From: Bacteroidales bacterium
Lineage (GTDB): Bacteria > Bacteroidota > Bacteroidia > Bacteroidales > Marinilabiliaceae
DNA: 64,000 nucleotides
Reading direction: 5' to 3'
NCBI GenBank assembly: GCA_024401335.1
Contig: JAKSLH010000003.1
Span: 124,001 to 188,000 of the forward strand
The notes under the pieces were generated by a model. It had not been told where the DNA came from, searched no databases, and saw nothing but the letters and a program-made list of their open reading frames with translations. The translations under genes and the position numbers were made by a program. Shown one piece after another: positions 43,176 to 50,962 of the stretch (its first letter is position 1; each line of letters begins with the position of its first letter).

Positions 43176-45743
43176 TTAAAATAGTTTATTTAAAACTTGT
43201 ATAGGCGTTAATCCTTCTTGCAGTGTAATATGATTAAGACCCATATTTAATTCAGCAATAAGAATTCTATCTTTATCTGAATTTAATTGACGTAACGATT
43301 TTTCGAATTTTTCTTTTGAAAGGCAGAACTCTCTTGCGACGCCATTCTGACAGTCTTCTTCGTAAAAATCCTTAACGCGTAGTTGCGTGGTCTCATTTTT
43401 TTCTGCGAATTTGTATAACGAATAGGCAACAGCGATATCCGATATGTCATCATACTCGTTACGGACAAGACTCTTCTTGTCAAACGATTCTCCTTGCCTC
43501 AACGTTTCTCCTATTGGCGAATATGTAAAGCACTGCAAAAGTGCACCGAAAGCATATTCTATAGTCGATCTGCTAAATTGTAAGGAAAAATAATCGAAAG
43601 ATGATTCTATGAGAAAACGTTTATCAAACGGTGTTTTCTCCTTTACATTGTTAATAAACCATTTTGCCAGTTCTGAATTGTATCCTACATTAATCCAAAT
43701 CAAAGACCAAATTAAATCTGGATCGTTTACTAAGTTGTTTACGCAGAACTCACCAAATTCAGTTAATACATTTTTTGAATCTATAATTTCCGCATCCTTA
43801 AGCCATGCCTTAAAGCTTGGCACCTGCTTGTTTCCAAGAGAACTTTGGCCATCTAGCCAAAAAGAAACCTGCGGATCTCCAAAGAATTCAGAAACCCATT
43901 CCTCATGTATTCCAAATGTTCCATATTTGGAAATATTGCCGACATTTTTCTTGTTTTCCATACTTGTAACTAATGAATCTGCCACAATGCATCCGTGGTC
44001 ATGAAACTCTAGGCATTTATGGCAATGTATGCATTTCGATTTATCTATTTGAACCTTTGGAAGCACTGATAATGCTCCAGTCGGACACTCTACCTCACAT
44101 ACTTCGCAGCTTACACAATAAACCGCCTTATACAATACTCTCTTTATTTGCTTGACTAGCATAATGTCAGAAACTGCATTGTACAGAGTAAACGTGTAGT
44201 TATTAGTATCCTTATAGTTTATCTCGAAGGTAAATATCTTATTGTTGAATTTTAGCTCACCTTTTTTTATTTTATCATCGCCCGAAACCTCGTAGTCACA
44301 AACTGCAGTCAACCAAATGTTTATATCAACCTTAGAATTGGAAACCAACGCAACTAGATTAGGGTTGGTCTTTACAAAATCAACGGAAGACTTTTGTGAT
44401 ACAAGATTGCCACTGGCTCTAAGTTTCCATTTCCTTTCTTTTATGTACTCTTCAAAATTAGGTATCTTGCGTTCTCTTGCTTGATTTTCGACTTTTGTCA
44501 GGAAGGGAGACAATTCGTTTTTGTAGCAATTATTGACAACCATGTCATCCCAAGGAGATGAGAATGGACAAAATATGCAACCTACACGAGGTTTGCCCAC
44601 TCGATATGCCTCATTGATAGGAAGATTATATTTAAGCAAATACAAGAATATCTCAGTCGTATTCCACCTTAGGATAGGCCTAGCATTGGTGACAAAAGAG
44701 TGTTTTACTCCCTTGCCTATTCGTTCATAAACAGAACGCTTTGCACTTTCTTCTGATCGTACACCCTCAAACGCTAAAACTTTTGCTTGCTTGTTCGTCT
44801 CAGGTTCCTTTAGCATTCTGTACAATGGTGCTGTTTTCATTACCGAACAACACCAACGATGTTTATCACTAGGCGAACCTATTTTATCCCAATAATTCAA
44901 AACAGTCTCGTGATTTTTAGCGAGGCTAAATTTGAGTGTAGGGAACAAATTGTGATAGTATTTCTGAACATCTTTGTATAGATTGAGTGACGATGGAAGT
45001 TCATAACCTGTATCAGAATATATAACTTGAAACGCATCTGGGGGCAGCGCACGAGTACATAGGTCAAGGACAACCTGACTGTCTTTGCCTCCTGAAAATG
45101 ATGCTAAGAAATAATCAACTTTAGTGGTTTGAAGCACTTTCTTGCCTTGCTTCTCGGCTTCTATAAGAGGCATAATGTCGAAGCTGTCGCAGTCTTCTTT
45201 TACTATAGCCATCTTCTGCTTGGCTTTCTTCTCCTGTTTGGCTACAAGAGAATCAAAATCAACAGCATTCGCTGCATGTTTTTTGCTCATCTTGTTGGCC
45301 TTGCTATATGTATCGAAAGTATCGCGAATGAACTCAATTGCCTCACTTTCGCAAAGGAACATAAACTCCTTTGTTTTCTCCAACATGGCATGAACATCAA
45401 TAGGGGTTAGCGTCAGTTTCTCTTTGCCTGGCTGAAACACAATAGTTGCCTTATCGTAAATGTTTGCACCTTTGGCTTCAAATGCAAAATCACCACGATA
45501 GTAGTATTCTTTATTGATGGCCCACATCAGTGGTTCTTGGCATTCAGGGTATTGCCAACCGAGAGTATTAAGTCCTAAAAGATTTAGTTCTTCAGAAAAT
45601 ACAGGACGAGGAGAGATACTAAGTGTATCTTTCGTAACCAGTGAAGATAATAAAACTCCTCCTGTCTCCTTATCCCATGATATCTTGTGCATTAGTAGTC
45701 TATGCGAGTCTTTTTTGTTTCGGCGCCAGACTTCCAATGGCAT
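43176..45743 (-). CDS. brxP: BREX type-4 PAPS-reductase-like protein BrxP (PP-loop, Fe-S, DUF4007-like)
   Basis: 855 residues. An N-terminal region of about 200 residues is followed by a PAPS-reductase/PP-loop domain: SFSGGKDS at 215-222, YSDTGYELP, and a Cys-Cys pair (298-299, WCCSVMK) with CIFCPF (389-394), the CC...CxxC pattern that ligates a 4Fe-4S cluster in APS reductase and resembles DndC. A ferredoxin-like stretch follows with CVSCEVCEVECP (543-554) and CIHCHKC (571-577). The C-terminal third (from about 608) contains FWLDGQSSLGNKQVPSFKAWLKDA and a second WSLIWINVGYNSELAKWF block that fit DUF4007. DndC-type enzymes move sulfur to DNA; whether this one does is inference. Confidence 0.88.
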   Translation of the reverse strand: MPLEVWRRNKKDSHRLLMHKISWDKETGGVLLSSLVTKDTLSISPRPVFSEELNLLGLNTLGWQYPECQEPLMWAINKEYYYRGDFAFEAKGANIYDKATIVFQPGKEKLTLTPIDVHAMLEKTKEFMFLCESEAIEFIRDTFDTYSKANKMSKKHAANAVDFDSLVAKQEKKAKQKMAIVKEDCDSFDIMPLIEAEKQGKKVLQTTKVDYFLASFSGGKDSQVVLDLCTRALPPDAFQVIYSDTGYELPSSLNLYKDVQKYYHNLFPTLKFSLAKNHETVLNYWDKIGSPSDKHRWCCSVMKTAPLYRMLKEPETNKQAKVLAFEGVRSEESAKRSVYERIGKGVKHSFVTNARPILRWNTTEIFLYLLKYNLPINEAYRVGKPRVGCIFCPFSSPWDDMVVNNCYKNELSPFLTKVENQARERKIPNFEEYIKERKWKLRASGNLVSQKSSVDFVKTNPNLVALVSNSKVDINIWLTAVCDYEVSGDDKIKKGELKFNNKIFTFEINYKDTNNYTFTLYNAVSDIMLVKQIKRVLYKAVYCVSCEVCEVECPTGALSVLPKVQIDKSKCIHCHKCLEFHDHGCIVADSLVTSMENKKNVGNISKYGTFGIHEEWVSEFFGDPQVSFWLDGQSSLGNKQVPSFKAWLKDAEIIDSKNVLTEFGEFCVNNLVNDPDLIWSLIWINVGYNSELAKWFINNVKEKTPFDKRFLIESSFDYFSLQFSRSTIEYAFGALLQCFTYSPIGETLRQGESFDKKSLVRNEYDDISDIAVAYSLYKFAEKNETTQLRVKDFYEEDCQNGVAREFCLSKEKFEKSLRQLNSDKDRILIAELNMGLNHITLQEGLTPIQVLNKLF

Positions 45744-45885
45744 ATTCAGTTATATACAGGACGCATAAAAACGACAAACGTGGAAGTCCTACAAAACTCA
45801 TTGTTATTGGAGGCCTACCACAGCCCACGGAACCTAATGAGATAATCGGACAACCACGCTTTGAGAATATGCAATACTTCAAAAA

Positions 45886-45915
45886 GTGTGCTACAGGAAT
45901 AATCCTATGGCACAC
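45886..45915. promoter_or_regulatory. 30-base imperfect palindrome in the brxP leader
   Basis: The outer arms GTGTGC and GCACAC and the inner words AGGA / TCCT are symmetric about the centre; 24 of 30 positions are self-complementary (three mismatched pairs). It sits about 145 bases upstream of the brxP start on the untranslated leader side. It could be the operator of a regulator or a stem in the leader RNA. Confidence 0.5.
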
Positions 45916-46064
45916 CCCGAAGTGTGTACATAAACACCTCGTGGCGCCTACTTTCTGCATTGTTTCGGTTCCGTTCTGAAAAGTGGTAGTTTCCAACAAA
46001 CCAAACAAGCGAATGTAAACGCTTATGTTATTTATACGTACGTGCACAAAAAGAGCACATAAGG

Positions 46065-46097
46065 CAAAGATATGCCAAAAAGAGCAGAAAAGGGCAA
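46065..46097 (-). promoter_or_regulatory. Probable promoter of the BREX operon
   Basis: On the minus strand a TATCTTTG -7 box (forward caaagata at 46,065-46,072) follows a TTG -33 word (forward caa at 46,095-46,097) by 22 bases, close to the Bacteroidota consensus spacing of about 19-21. It would start transcription near 46,057, giving brxP a leader of about 310 bases that contains the palindrome. Confidence 0.4.
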
Positions 46098-46203
46098 GGA
46101 AATGTGTTAAATGTGAGGAGGAGGTGGGTAGAAGACTGGAAGAGAAGGTGATGCTGGAGGTGATATGGATGTTCGGAATATGTTTCGCATCATTTTAAGC
46201 AGG

Positions 46204-46251
46204 GTAAAAAAAGAATGGTTGGTCAATCATGCTACTTATGACTGCCAACCA
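46204..46251 (-). terminator. Terminator after the rloB-like gene
   Basis: The arms tggttgg / ccaacca with further internal pairing form a hairpin; on the minus strand a run of T follows (the A run at 46,206-46,212). It begins 8 bases past the stop of the RloB-like gene and separates it from the BREX promoter. Confidence 0.75.
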
Positions 46252-46258
46252 AGCATTA

Positions 46259-46855
46259 TTATTTACTCTTCAGTTCTTCTATTGCTTTATACACATTGGT
46301 GTATGACTGATTTTCTTGCATGCCTATCTCCTTGGCACGAGTGATGGCATCATTTTGTTTCTCATCACCGGTCATCTGTATGACCCAATCTGGCTTGGAA
46401 AGAAAACGTTCATGTTTTTCATAGTTACGAATATAGCTAGACAACTCCCTTTCTGCCTCTTTGCTTGTCGTGAAAAATTTAGCAGTCTTTCTGAAATGCA
46501 AAAGGAACCAATATTCTATCGAAGGCAAACTGTCACATATAAGGACATCAGGCTTGTTGCCATATTTACGCTTGAGTTCTTCAAGTTTTTTCTTCTCAGC
46601 AGCATCCCAATTCGTGACATCAGCATCAAATATGCAGATGGCACGTCCACCTTCGTCGAGCACTTGCCTAATACGCTGTTCGATATAGTATATGTTTTCA
46701 TTGCCGAAAAAACGTGGACGTATTTTCAGGCGATATCCAAACAAATTCTTGAGATGCTCGAAATAGTACTGTTCGGTTATTCCCGCTCCAATGATAGTCG
46801 GGATTGCCTCAAGGGTGTTTTTCGTGTTGGTATTACGTACATTCTTCCTTGCCAT
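46259..46855 (-). CDS. RloB-like Toprim protein (AbiLii/RloB)
   Basis: 198 residues, no signal peptide. It follows the RloB pattern, a compact Toprim-like fold: GAGITEQYYFEHL near residue 22 (the acidic residue after TE), CIFDADVTNW near residue 97 (the Asp-x-Asp pair), and the RloB hallmark SLPSIEYWFLLHF near residue 128. Toprim-type RloB/AbiLii proteins are nuclease-like effectors in abortive-infection pairs with an ATPase. It lies 8 bases after the ATPase gene, the usual order. The catalytic acidic residues appear intact; nuclease activity is inferred from the fold family. Confidence 0.85.
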   Translation of the reverse strand: MARKNVRNTNTKNTLEAIPTIIGAGITEQYYFEHLKNLFGYRLKIRPRFFGNENIYYIEQRIRQVLDEGGRAICIFDADVTNWDAAEKKKLEELKRKYGNKPDVLICDSLPSIEYWFLLHFRKTAKFFTTSKEAERELSSYIRNYEKHERFLSKPDWVIQMTGDEKQNDAITRAKEIGMQENQSYTNVYKAIEELKSK

Positions 46856-46863
46856 AACTCTTG

Positions 46864-48081
46864 CTATTTGATATTAGGCAATGCTCCGAAACGTCCATTG
46901 CGATATGCCTTTTGAATAGACGCCAACTTGTTGAGACCACGGAACTCAACCAGAGAGAAAAGAGAAGAATGGCCCGTCTCGTCTTTCTCTGTAAACCAGA
47001 CACTATCCTTACGGATGAGATCATCGGTTGTGTTAAGCAATGGATCGTAATGAGATGTGATGAGCATCTGCGAATGATTGTCAGTCTCACGAAGAAACTT
47101 TTCGATTATGAACTCAACCAACGACGGGTGTAGCGACGCCTCTATCTCATCAATCATAAGGAATGCCTGCTGCTTAATGGCAGTATAAACCGCGGCCTCT
47201 ATGCCAAATGTCCTCTTAGTACCATCTGATTGATCACTCTCCTGCATCGTGTACTTTTCCTCACCACGCGCATTACGCACAGTATGCTCAAAGAGTGTTT
47301 CCCAAGTGTCAATGGACTTTGTACTGGCATACTCTGACACCTTATTGCTTCGCAATCCTGTTATATTAAAGTCTGCGCGATGGATAAAATCCAAAAGATA
47401 TGTCTTGGCTGCATCATCCTTGCGCATCATATTGTTTGCATAGTCAAACATGTGAGTAGCAGGCGATATGACTGGAAGGTATGAATTGCGCATCCATTCG
47501 CGAGCCTCATCAATTTGAGGTATTGAAATATTGACCTGATTGCGAGCTGCAAAAAAAGACATATTTGACAAGCACTTGAGGGAAATTTCCTCTTGTGCTG
47601 CTGCGCTTATCTTGACAACCTTAGTGTTGAATGACAGAACAGACTGGCTATTTTCTAGTTTGCGCTCAAACAACAAAGTAGGTTGAACGCTATTATATAT
47701 GAACAGTCTTTCTTTAAGAACTGTCTTGGAAGTCAACTTGAGCTGGTACCAATATCTGACTTCACCAACAAAAAACTTTAGACTAAAATCTGTTGGTTCG
47801 TTAGGAGTGTTAGCATCAAGGCGGAAAGGAATCGCACCTGTTGGCTCATCTATGTCATCGGCCTTGTTGAACCAAAAGCTGTTGAGGAATTCAAACGCAC
47901 GTAACAAGTTGGACTTGCCAGAAGCATTAGCGCCATATACCATTGCGAAACGCAAAAGGCGAGTCTTGCCAATTGTTACGACTTGATAAGCTTCGTTTAT
48001 AGTGTCCTTGGTGGCTTCAAAACTGAATGTTATTTCATCACGGAAGGAAAGATAATTCCTTACCTTCAATTCCTGTATCAT
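46864..48081 (-). CDS. AAA/ABC-type ATPase (AbiLi/RloA-like)
   Basis: 405 residues of the AAA_15/AAA_21 class, relatives of SMC/OLD-type ATPases. Walker A is VYGANASGKSNLL near residue 49; the N-terminus (RNYLSFRDEITFSFEA) is the usual recF-like opening. The signature and Walker B regions are SDGTKRTFGIEAAVYTAI and QQAFLMIDEIEASLHPSLVEFII, followed by the D-loop/H-loop text QMLITSHYDPLL. Such ATPases act as sensors for the RloB effector. The pair is coded on one transcript with a TATATTTG box about 23 bases before the start. Confidence 0.88.
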   Translation of the reverse strand: MIQELKVRNYLSFRDEITFSFEATKDTINEAYQVVTIGKTRLLRFAMVYGANASGKSNLLRAFEFLNSFWFNKADDIDEPTGAIPFRLDANTPNEPTDFSLKFFVGEVRYWYQLKLTSKTVLKERLFIYNSVQPTLLFERKLENSQSVLSFNTKVVKISAAAQEEISLKCLSNMSFFAARNQVNISIPQIDEAREWMRNSYLPVISPATHMFDYANNMMRKDDAAKTYLLDFIHRADFNITGLRSNKVSEYASTKSIDTWETLFEHTVRNARGEEKYTMQESDQSDGTKRTFGIEAAVYTAIKQQAFLMIDEIEASLHPSLVEFIIEKFLRETDNHSQMLITSHYDPLLNTTDDLIRKDSVWFTEKDETGHSSLFSLVEFRGLNKLASIQKAYRNGRFGALPNIK

Positions 48082-48103
48082 GCTATTCTATTTTTAATTG
48101 TTG

Positions 48104-48111
48104 CAAATATA
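48104..48111 (-). promoter_or_regulatory. -7 box of the RloA/RloB-like operon
   Basis: Forward caaatata reads TATATTTG on the minus strand, an exact TAnnTTTG match, 23 bases from the ATPase start. A weak -33-like TTG word (forward caa at about 48,124) lies too close to be convincing. The box is a good match; spacing is the weak point. Confidence 0.45.
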
Positions 48112-48356
48112 GTGATTGTTACGCAATGAAAGAATAAAAGGTTTATAATTTCTGCTTCTATTTGCCAAATTGGCAGAATATATAACAATTCTGAAAATAA
48201 AAGTATGCAATATTGTGCCATTATGACCGATTTTATAGTATGTCTTCACATACGATAAAATATGGCAATCGAAATGGCGTTCAAACATACAAGTGTAATA
48301 TATTACTGAATCCGTATCCAACTACAAAAAATAACGAGAAAATTTCACCACGCAAT
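48112..48356. other. Intergenic stretch left of the right repeat
   Basis: Very AT-rich, with many stops in all frames. I see no gene. It carries the upstream region of the ATPase gene and, from 48,348, the half-copy of the repeat unit described separately. Confidence 0.5.
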
Positions 48357-48411
48357 TTGACCTATAGAGAGATACCTATATCAAAATACCACGCAAATTG
48401 ACCTATACGCC
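48357..48411 (+). repeat. Right copy of the 55-base direct repeat
   Basis: Same sequence and orientation as 34,074-34,128, with two differences (a for g and c for t). The word ccacgcaaattgacctata within it recurs 41 bases upstream at 48,348 as ccacgcaatttgacctata, so this end carries an extra partial unit. It marks the right edge of the roughly 14.3-kb segment. Confidence 0.85.
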
Positions 48412-48465
48412 CAATCTTATATGAAAAATCAATAACAATATATTATGCTATTCCTTGATTTGCTA

Positions 48466-49233
48466 TCAATGATTTAAATCTATGTATTTACCATGGTCGA
48501 AGCTGGTGTGCTCGTTATGTAATACATACCCCAACTGATTGGACACGCATAAGGTCTTACCAATGACTTTGTCCACGTTGTAATGAGAGTGGCCGAAGAT
48601 CCAGAAGTCGATATCTGACTCCTTGATATAATCTTTCAATTCTATCGTAAAAGCACCATTGGCAAGACTTCCCTCAAACTTCGGACATTGCATCAGGAAA
48701 GAGGGTACATGATGTGTGACGACAATCTTGTTCTCGGCAGTAGTCTCTTGAACAGACTTCTTGATGAACTCCAGACATCGTCTATGTTCACGATTGAAAT
48801 CGGCGAAGGTGAGTAGTTCGCCATTGCACAGAATCCTGCGGAAGTCGCTTATAACTTGTTCTGTGTAGTAGGCTTCACGAAGAGGTATCTCTGACCACAG
48901 AGTAGAAATAATGAAGTCTGTGTCCTCAATTCGTACTACTGCATTATAGTAGCTATGCACATTGTGACGTATCTCAAGACAGTAGCCATCCTTGAGTGTT
49001 GCAATGTCGAAATATTTGTAGAACTCATGGTTGCCCATGCAGCAGATGACTTGCTTGTAATTATCAGATGCCCAATCCCAGAAAGGGTGCTTGGTGTAAT
49101 TCTCATCGCCTAAGTAACCGATGTCACCAGCCAAAACCAGCACATCGCCTGTTACCTTGAGAGGATTTCCCTTGAGGTACCTCCAGTTGTCGTCAAACTC
49201 AAGATGGAGGTCGGATGCGTACTGGATTTTCAT
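48466..49233 (-). CDS. Calcineurin-like metallophosphoesterase
   Basis: 255 residues. The five metallophosphoesterase motifs are in order: SDLHLE (D-x-H, residues 7-12), VLAGDIGYLGD (near 34), CCMGNHEF (near 66), VTHHVPSF (near 172) and FGHSHYNVD (near 214). No signal peptide, so cytoplasmic. The family cleaves phosphodiesters or phosphomonoesters of nucleotides, RNA or proteins; the substrate is unknown. Its start overlaps the nucleotidyltransferase stop by 4 bases, so it is translated from the same message. Being coupled to an AbiEii-like gene, it might undo or use the transferred nucleotide. Confidence 0.9.
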   Translation of the reverse strand: MKIQYASDLHLEFDDNWRYLKGNPLKVTGDVLVLAGDIGYLGDENYTKHPFWDWASDNYKQVICCMGNHEFYKYFDIATLKDGYCLEIRHNVHSYYNAVVRIEDTDFIISTLWSEIPLREAYYTEQVISDFRRILCNGELLTFADFNREHRRCLEFIKKSVQETTAENKIVVTHHVPSFLMQCPKFEGSLANGAFTIELKDYIKESDIDFWIFGHSHYNVDKVIGKTLCVSNQLGYVLHNEHTSFDHGKYIDLNH

Positions 49234-50012
49234 GAGCGTGGAATAAACAGGTCGTTGAGTTGATCTAACAATGCCTCAATAAAGTCTTCGCTTTGTTCGA
49301 GTGATTTTGCTAAAGGAGAAGCAAGTTCATCCCAGTCATTTCTAACTGCTGTAACGAAATCTTTAATGCATCCAACAATGGATGTAGGTGCTGATATGAT
49401 TTCATCTGGAGATAACAGGACTACATTCTTCAGTACGTCTGATCGGTGCTTCTTGATATCCTTTGTGTTGACATGTTTGCCATTATCCTTGTCTTGCAAC
49501 AAGTTAAGGTATGCACGTGCTTTCAAAGCGATAAGTGCAACTGAGTCAGCGTGACGAATGCCATCCGTCAGTCGACTATGCTCAATGGTGAAATGATAAT
49601 AGTCATCGTCCAAAATGATTGCACTTAGACTTGAAACGTCTTCTCCCACAGGTAGGGGCTCAATGACTAATCCCTTTGGTACGCCTAACACATTAGGGTG
49701 TCGTGATAGCAATTCTATCATTTCCGGATAGCCAGGTTTGCCATCCACAAATCGGTAGAGTTCGTATTTGGCTGTTCCTTCTTTTGAATGGCACTTCTCT
49801 GGACGATAACCGGCTTCTCGAATGAACTGCCAGAATCGTTCACCATATTCAGGACTCATCTTTTCGACGATGACAATCATGTCTATGTCATGTGTTGCAC
49901 GTGGCTTTACCGCTGTACCAGTCATTGTAATATCACAAGCTGTTCCACCAATGATTACATAGTTATCCGAGTATGCCTCGAATGCTTCCTTGAATTTATC
50001 TAATCCTTCCAT
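49230..50012 (-). CDS. AbiEii-like nucleotidyltransferase
   Basis: 260 residues of the nucleotidyltransferase fold used by AbiEii/AbiGii-type toxins. The core is YVIIGGTACDITMTG near residue 16, then PRATHDIDMIVIVE (Asp-x-Asp at about 40-42). The second half has the conserved LIALKARAYLNLL and DIKKHRSDVLKN text near residue 165. AbiEii toxins add nucleotides to targets such as tRNA acceptor ends. It overlaps the regulator by 13 bases and the phosphoesterase by 4. All motifs seem intact; the target is unknown. Confidence 0.85.
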   Translation of the reverse strand: MEGLDKFKEAFEAYSDNYVIIGGTACDITMTGTAVKPRATHDIDMIVIVEKMSPEYGERFWQFIREAGYRPEKCHSKEGTAKYELYRFVDGKPGYPEMIELLSRHPNVLGVPKGLVIEPLPVGEDVSSLSAIILDDDYYHFTIEHSRLTDGIRHADSVALIALKARAYLNLLQDKDNGKHVNTKDIKKHRSDVLKNVVLLSPDEIISAPTSIVGCIKDFVTAVRNDWDELASPLAKSLEQSEDFIEALLDQLNDLFIPRS

Positions 50013-50962
50013 TCTATTTCATTTATTACTCTTAATACTTCACCCTCCACTCTGGCATCAGTGTCTTCTCGTAAGCTGATTACGAGAGATAATTTATCAA
50101 CCCATTCTGAGGCTGTTTGAGGAGAAGACACCACAGGGTATTTCCATACCTCAATCATAACTCTTCCGTCAAACTCGTTCATGTTGAGTAGAGCCTTATT
50201 ATCAATCAGCCTTTGTAACTCTTTCTTGTTCATCATAATCATCCTGTTGTTGTCAGGGTTGAGCCAACTATAATGGGCTAGGGCATTGATACTGCAGTTG
50301 GTATAATCTACATCCGAGTTTAACGCATCGCAGTAGAGTCGTTTCTCGACTGGATCGACCAGATATTCCTGAGCTTTGTCCCATAGTTCACGTCCTTTGG
50401 CAAGGAAATGAATAACCTTACTTTTGGCTCCATTGGAAATCTTCTCGCATAAGTTTAGGTCTTCCAGACATGTGAGTCCTAATGTTATGCTTTCGTACGA
50501 ATATGGCAGTTTGTCGGTCATCTCTCTTGCGGATAACCCTTCAAGACTTTCAACCTGAAGATGATATAATAATGTGTATTGGGCCACGAGTGATAATCGC
50601 TTAGCAGGACGAGTCTTTCGCATTCTCTCGTTGGCTACTAATGTGGGTAAGAATACGAATTTGTCACCCATAACAAAATAAACCCCTTTGTCTATGAGTC
50701 TTTGCCGTTCGTAGGAAGGACCTGATGAAAGTATAAAAACTACTGGCAATCCGAATATCGTCTGCATTCGTTCCGCTGTGATAGCACATTCGCGAGGTGT
50801 TGGGTTATTCTTCTTCGGCTCTAAGAAAAGCAGAGGCATTCCATGGAATTCACCATCATAAAAAGAGAACGTCAGCGATTCTCCAATATTAATGCCCTTC
50901 AACTGCGATTTTGTACGCTGTTGAAGAGATATGCTTCTTCCTAATATGTTCAGTTCTTTCAT
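50000..50962 (-). CDS. Winged-helix regulator, putative antitoxin of an AbiE-like module
   Basis: 320 residues with no signal peptide. The N-terminal roughly 115 residues contain a nuclease-fold-like alpha/beta text (FSFYDGEFHGMPLLFLEPKKN, VVFILSSGPSYERQRLIDKGVYFV). From about 125 to 185 lies a winged-helix region (LSLVAQYTLLYHLQ, LSAREMTDKLPYSYESITLGLTCLEDLNLCEKI), and the C-terminal third is uncharacterised. AbiEi-type antitoxins are wHTH repressors that regulate their own operons and precede the toxin; order and overlap fit that scheme. The match to AbiEi itself is not certain. Confidence 0.7.
   Translation of the reverse strand: MKELNILGRSISLQQRTKSQLKGINIGESLTFSFYDGEFHGMPLLFLEPKKNNPTPRECAITAERMQTIFGLPVVFILSSGPSYERQRLIDKGVYFVMGDKFVFLPTLVANERMRKTRPAKRLSLVAQYTLLYHLQVESLEGLSAREMTDKLPYSYESITLGLTCLEDLNLCEKISNGAKSKVIHFLAKGRELWDKAQEYLVDPVEKRLYCDALNSDVDYTNCSINALAHYSWLNPDNNRMIMMNKKELQRLIDNKALLNMNEFDGRVMIEVWKYPVVSSPQTASEWVDKLSLVISLREDTDARVEGEVLRVINEIEWKD

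Larger units (their letters stand above)
45744..46258. other. Leader and promoter region of the BREX operon
   Basis: 515 bases without a supported gene. It contains the palindrome at 45,886-45,915, a second cluster of short inverted repeats around 45,912-45,950 (GTGTG/CACAC words), the promoter-like boxes at 46,065-46,097, a purine-rich tract at about 46,115-46,170 and the terminator of the downstream-lying rloB gene. Short open frames across it do not look coding. Confidence 0.5.

Noticed and set aside
45641-45979. Open frames on both strands across the brxP start and its leader
   Set aside because: They overlap the brxP start, have no recognisable domain and cross the palindrome; a leader region is more likely.
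46259-48081. The ATPase/RloB-like pair as a PARIS (AriA/AriB) system
   Set aside because: The effector carries the RloB hallmark SLPSIEYWFLLHF and not the DUF4435 pattern of AriB, so AbiL/RloAB is closer.
34129-48356. CRISPR array or integron-like array inside the island
   Set aside because: No regularly spaced short repeats are present; the only repeats are the two 55-base copies and the extra half-unit.
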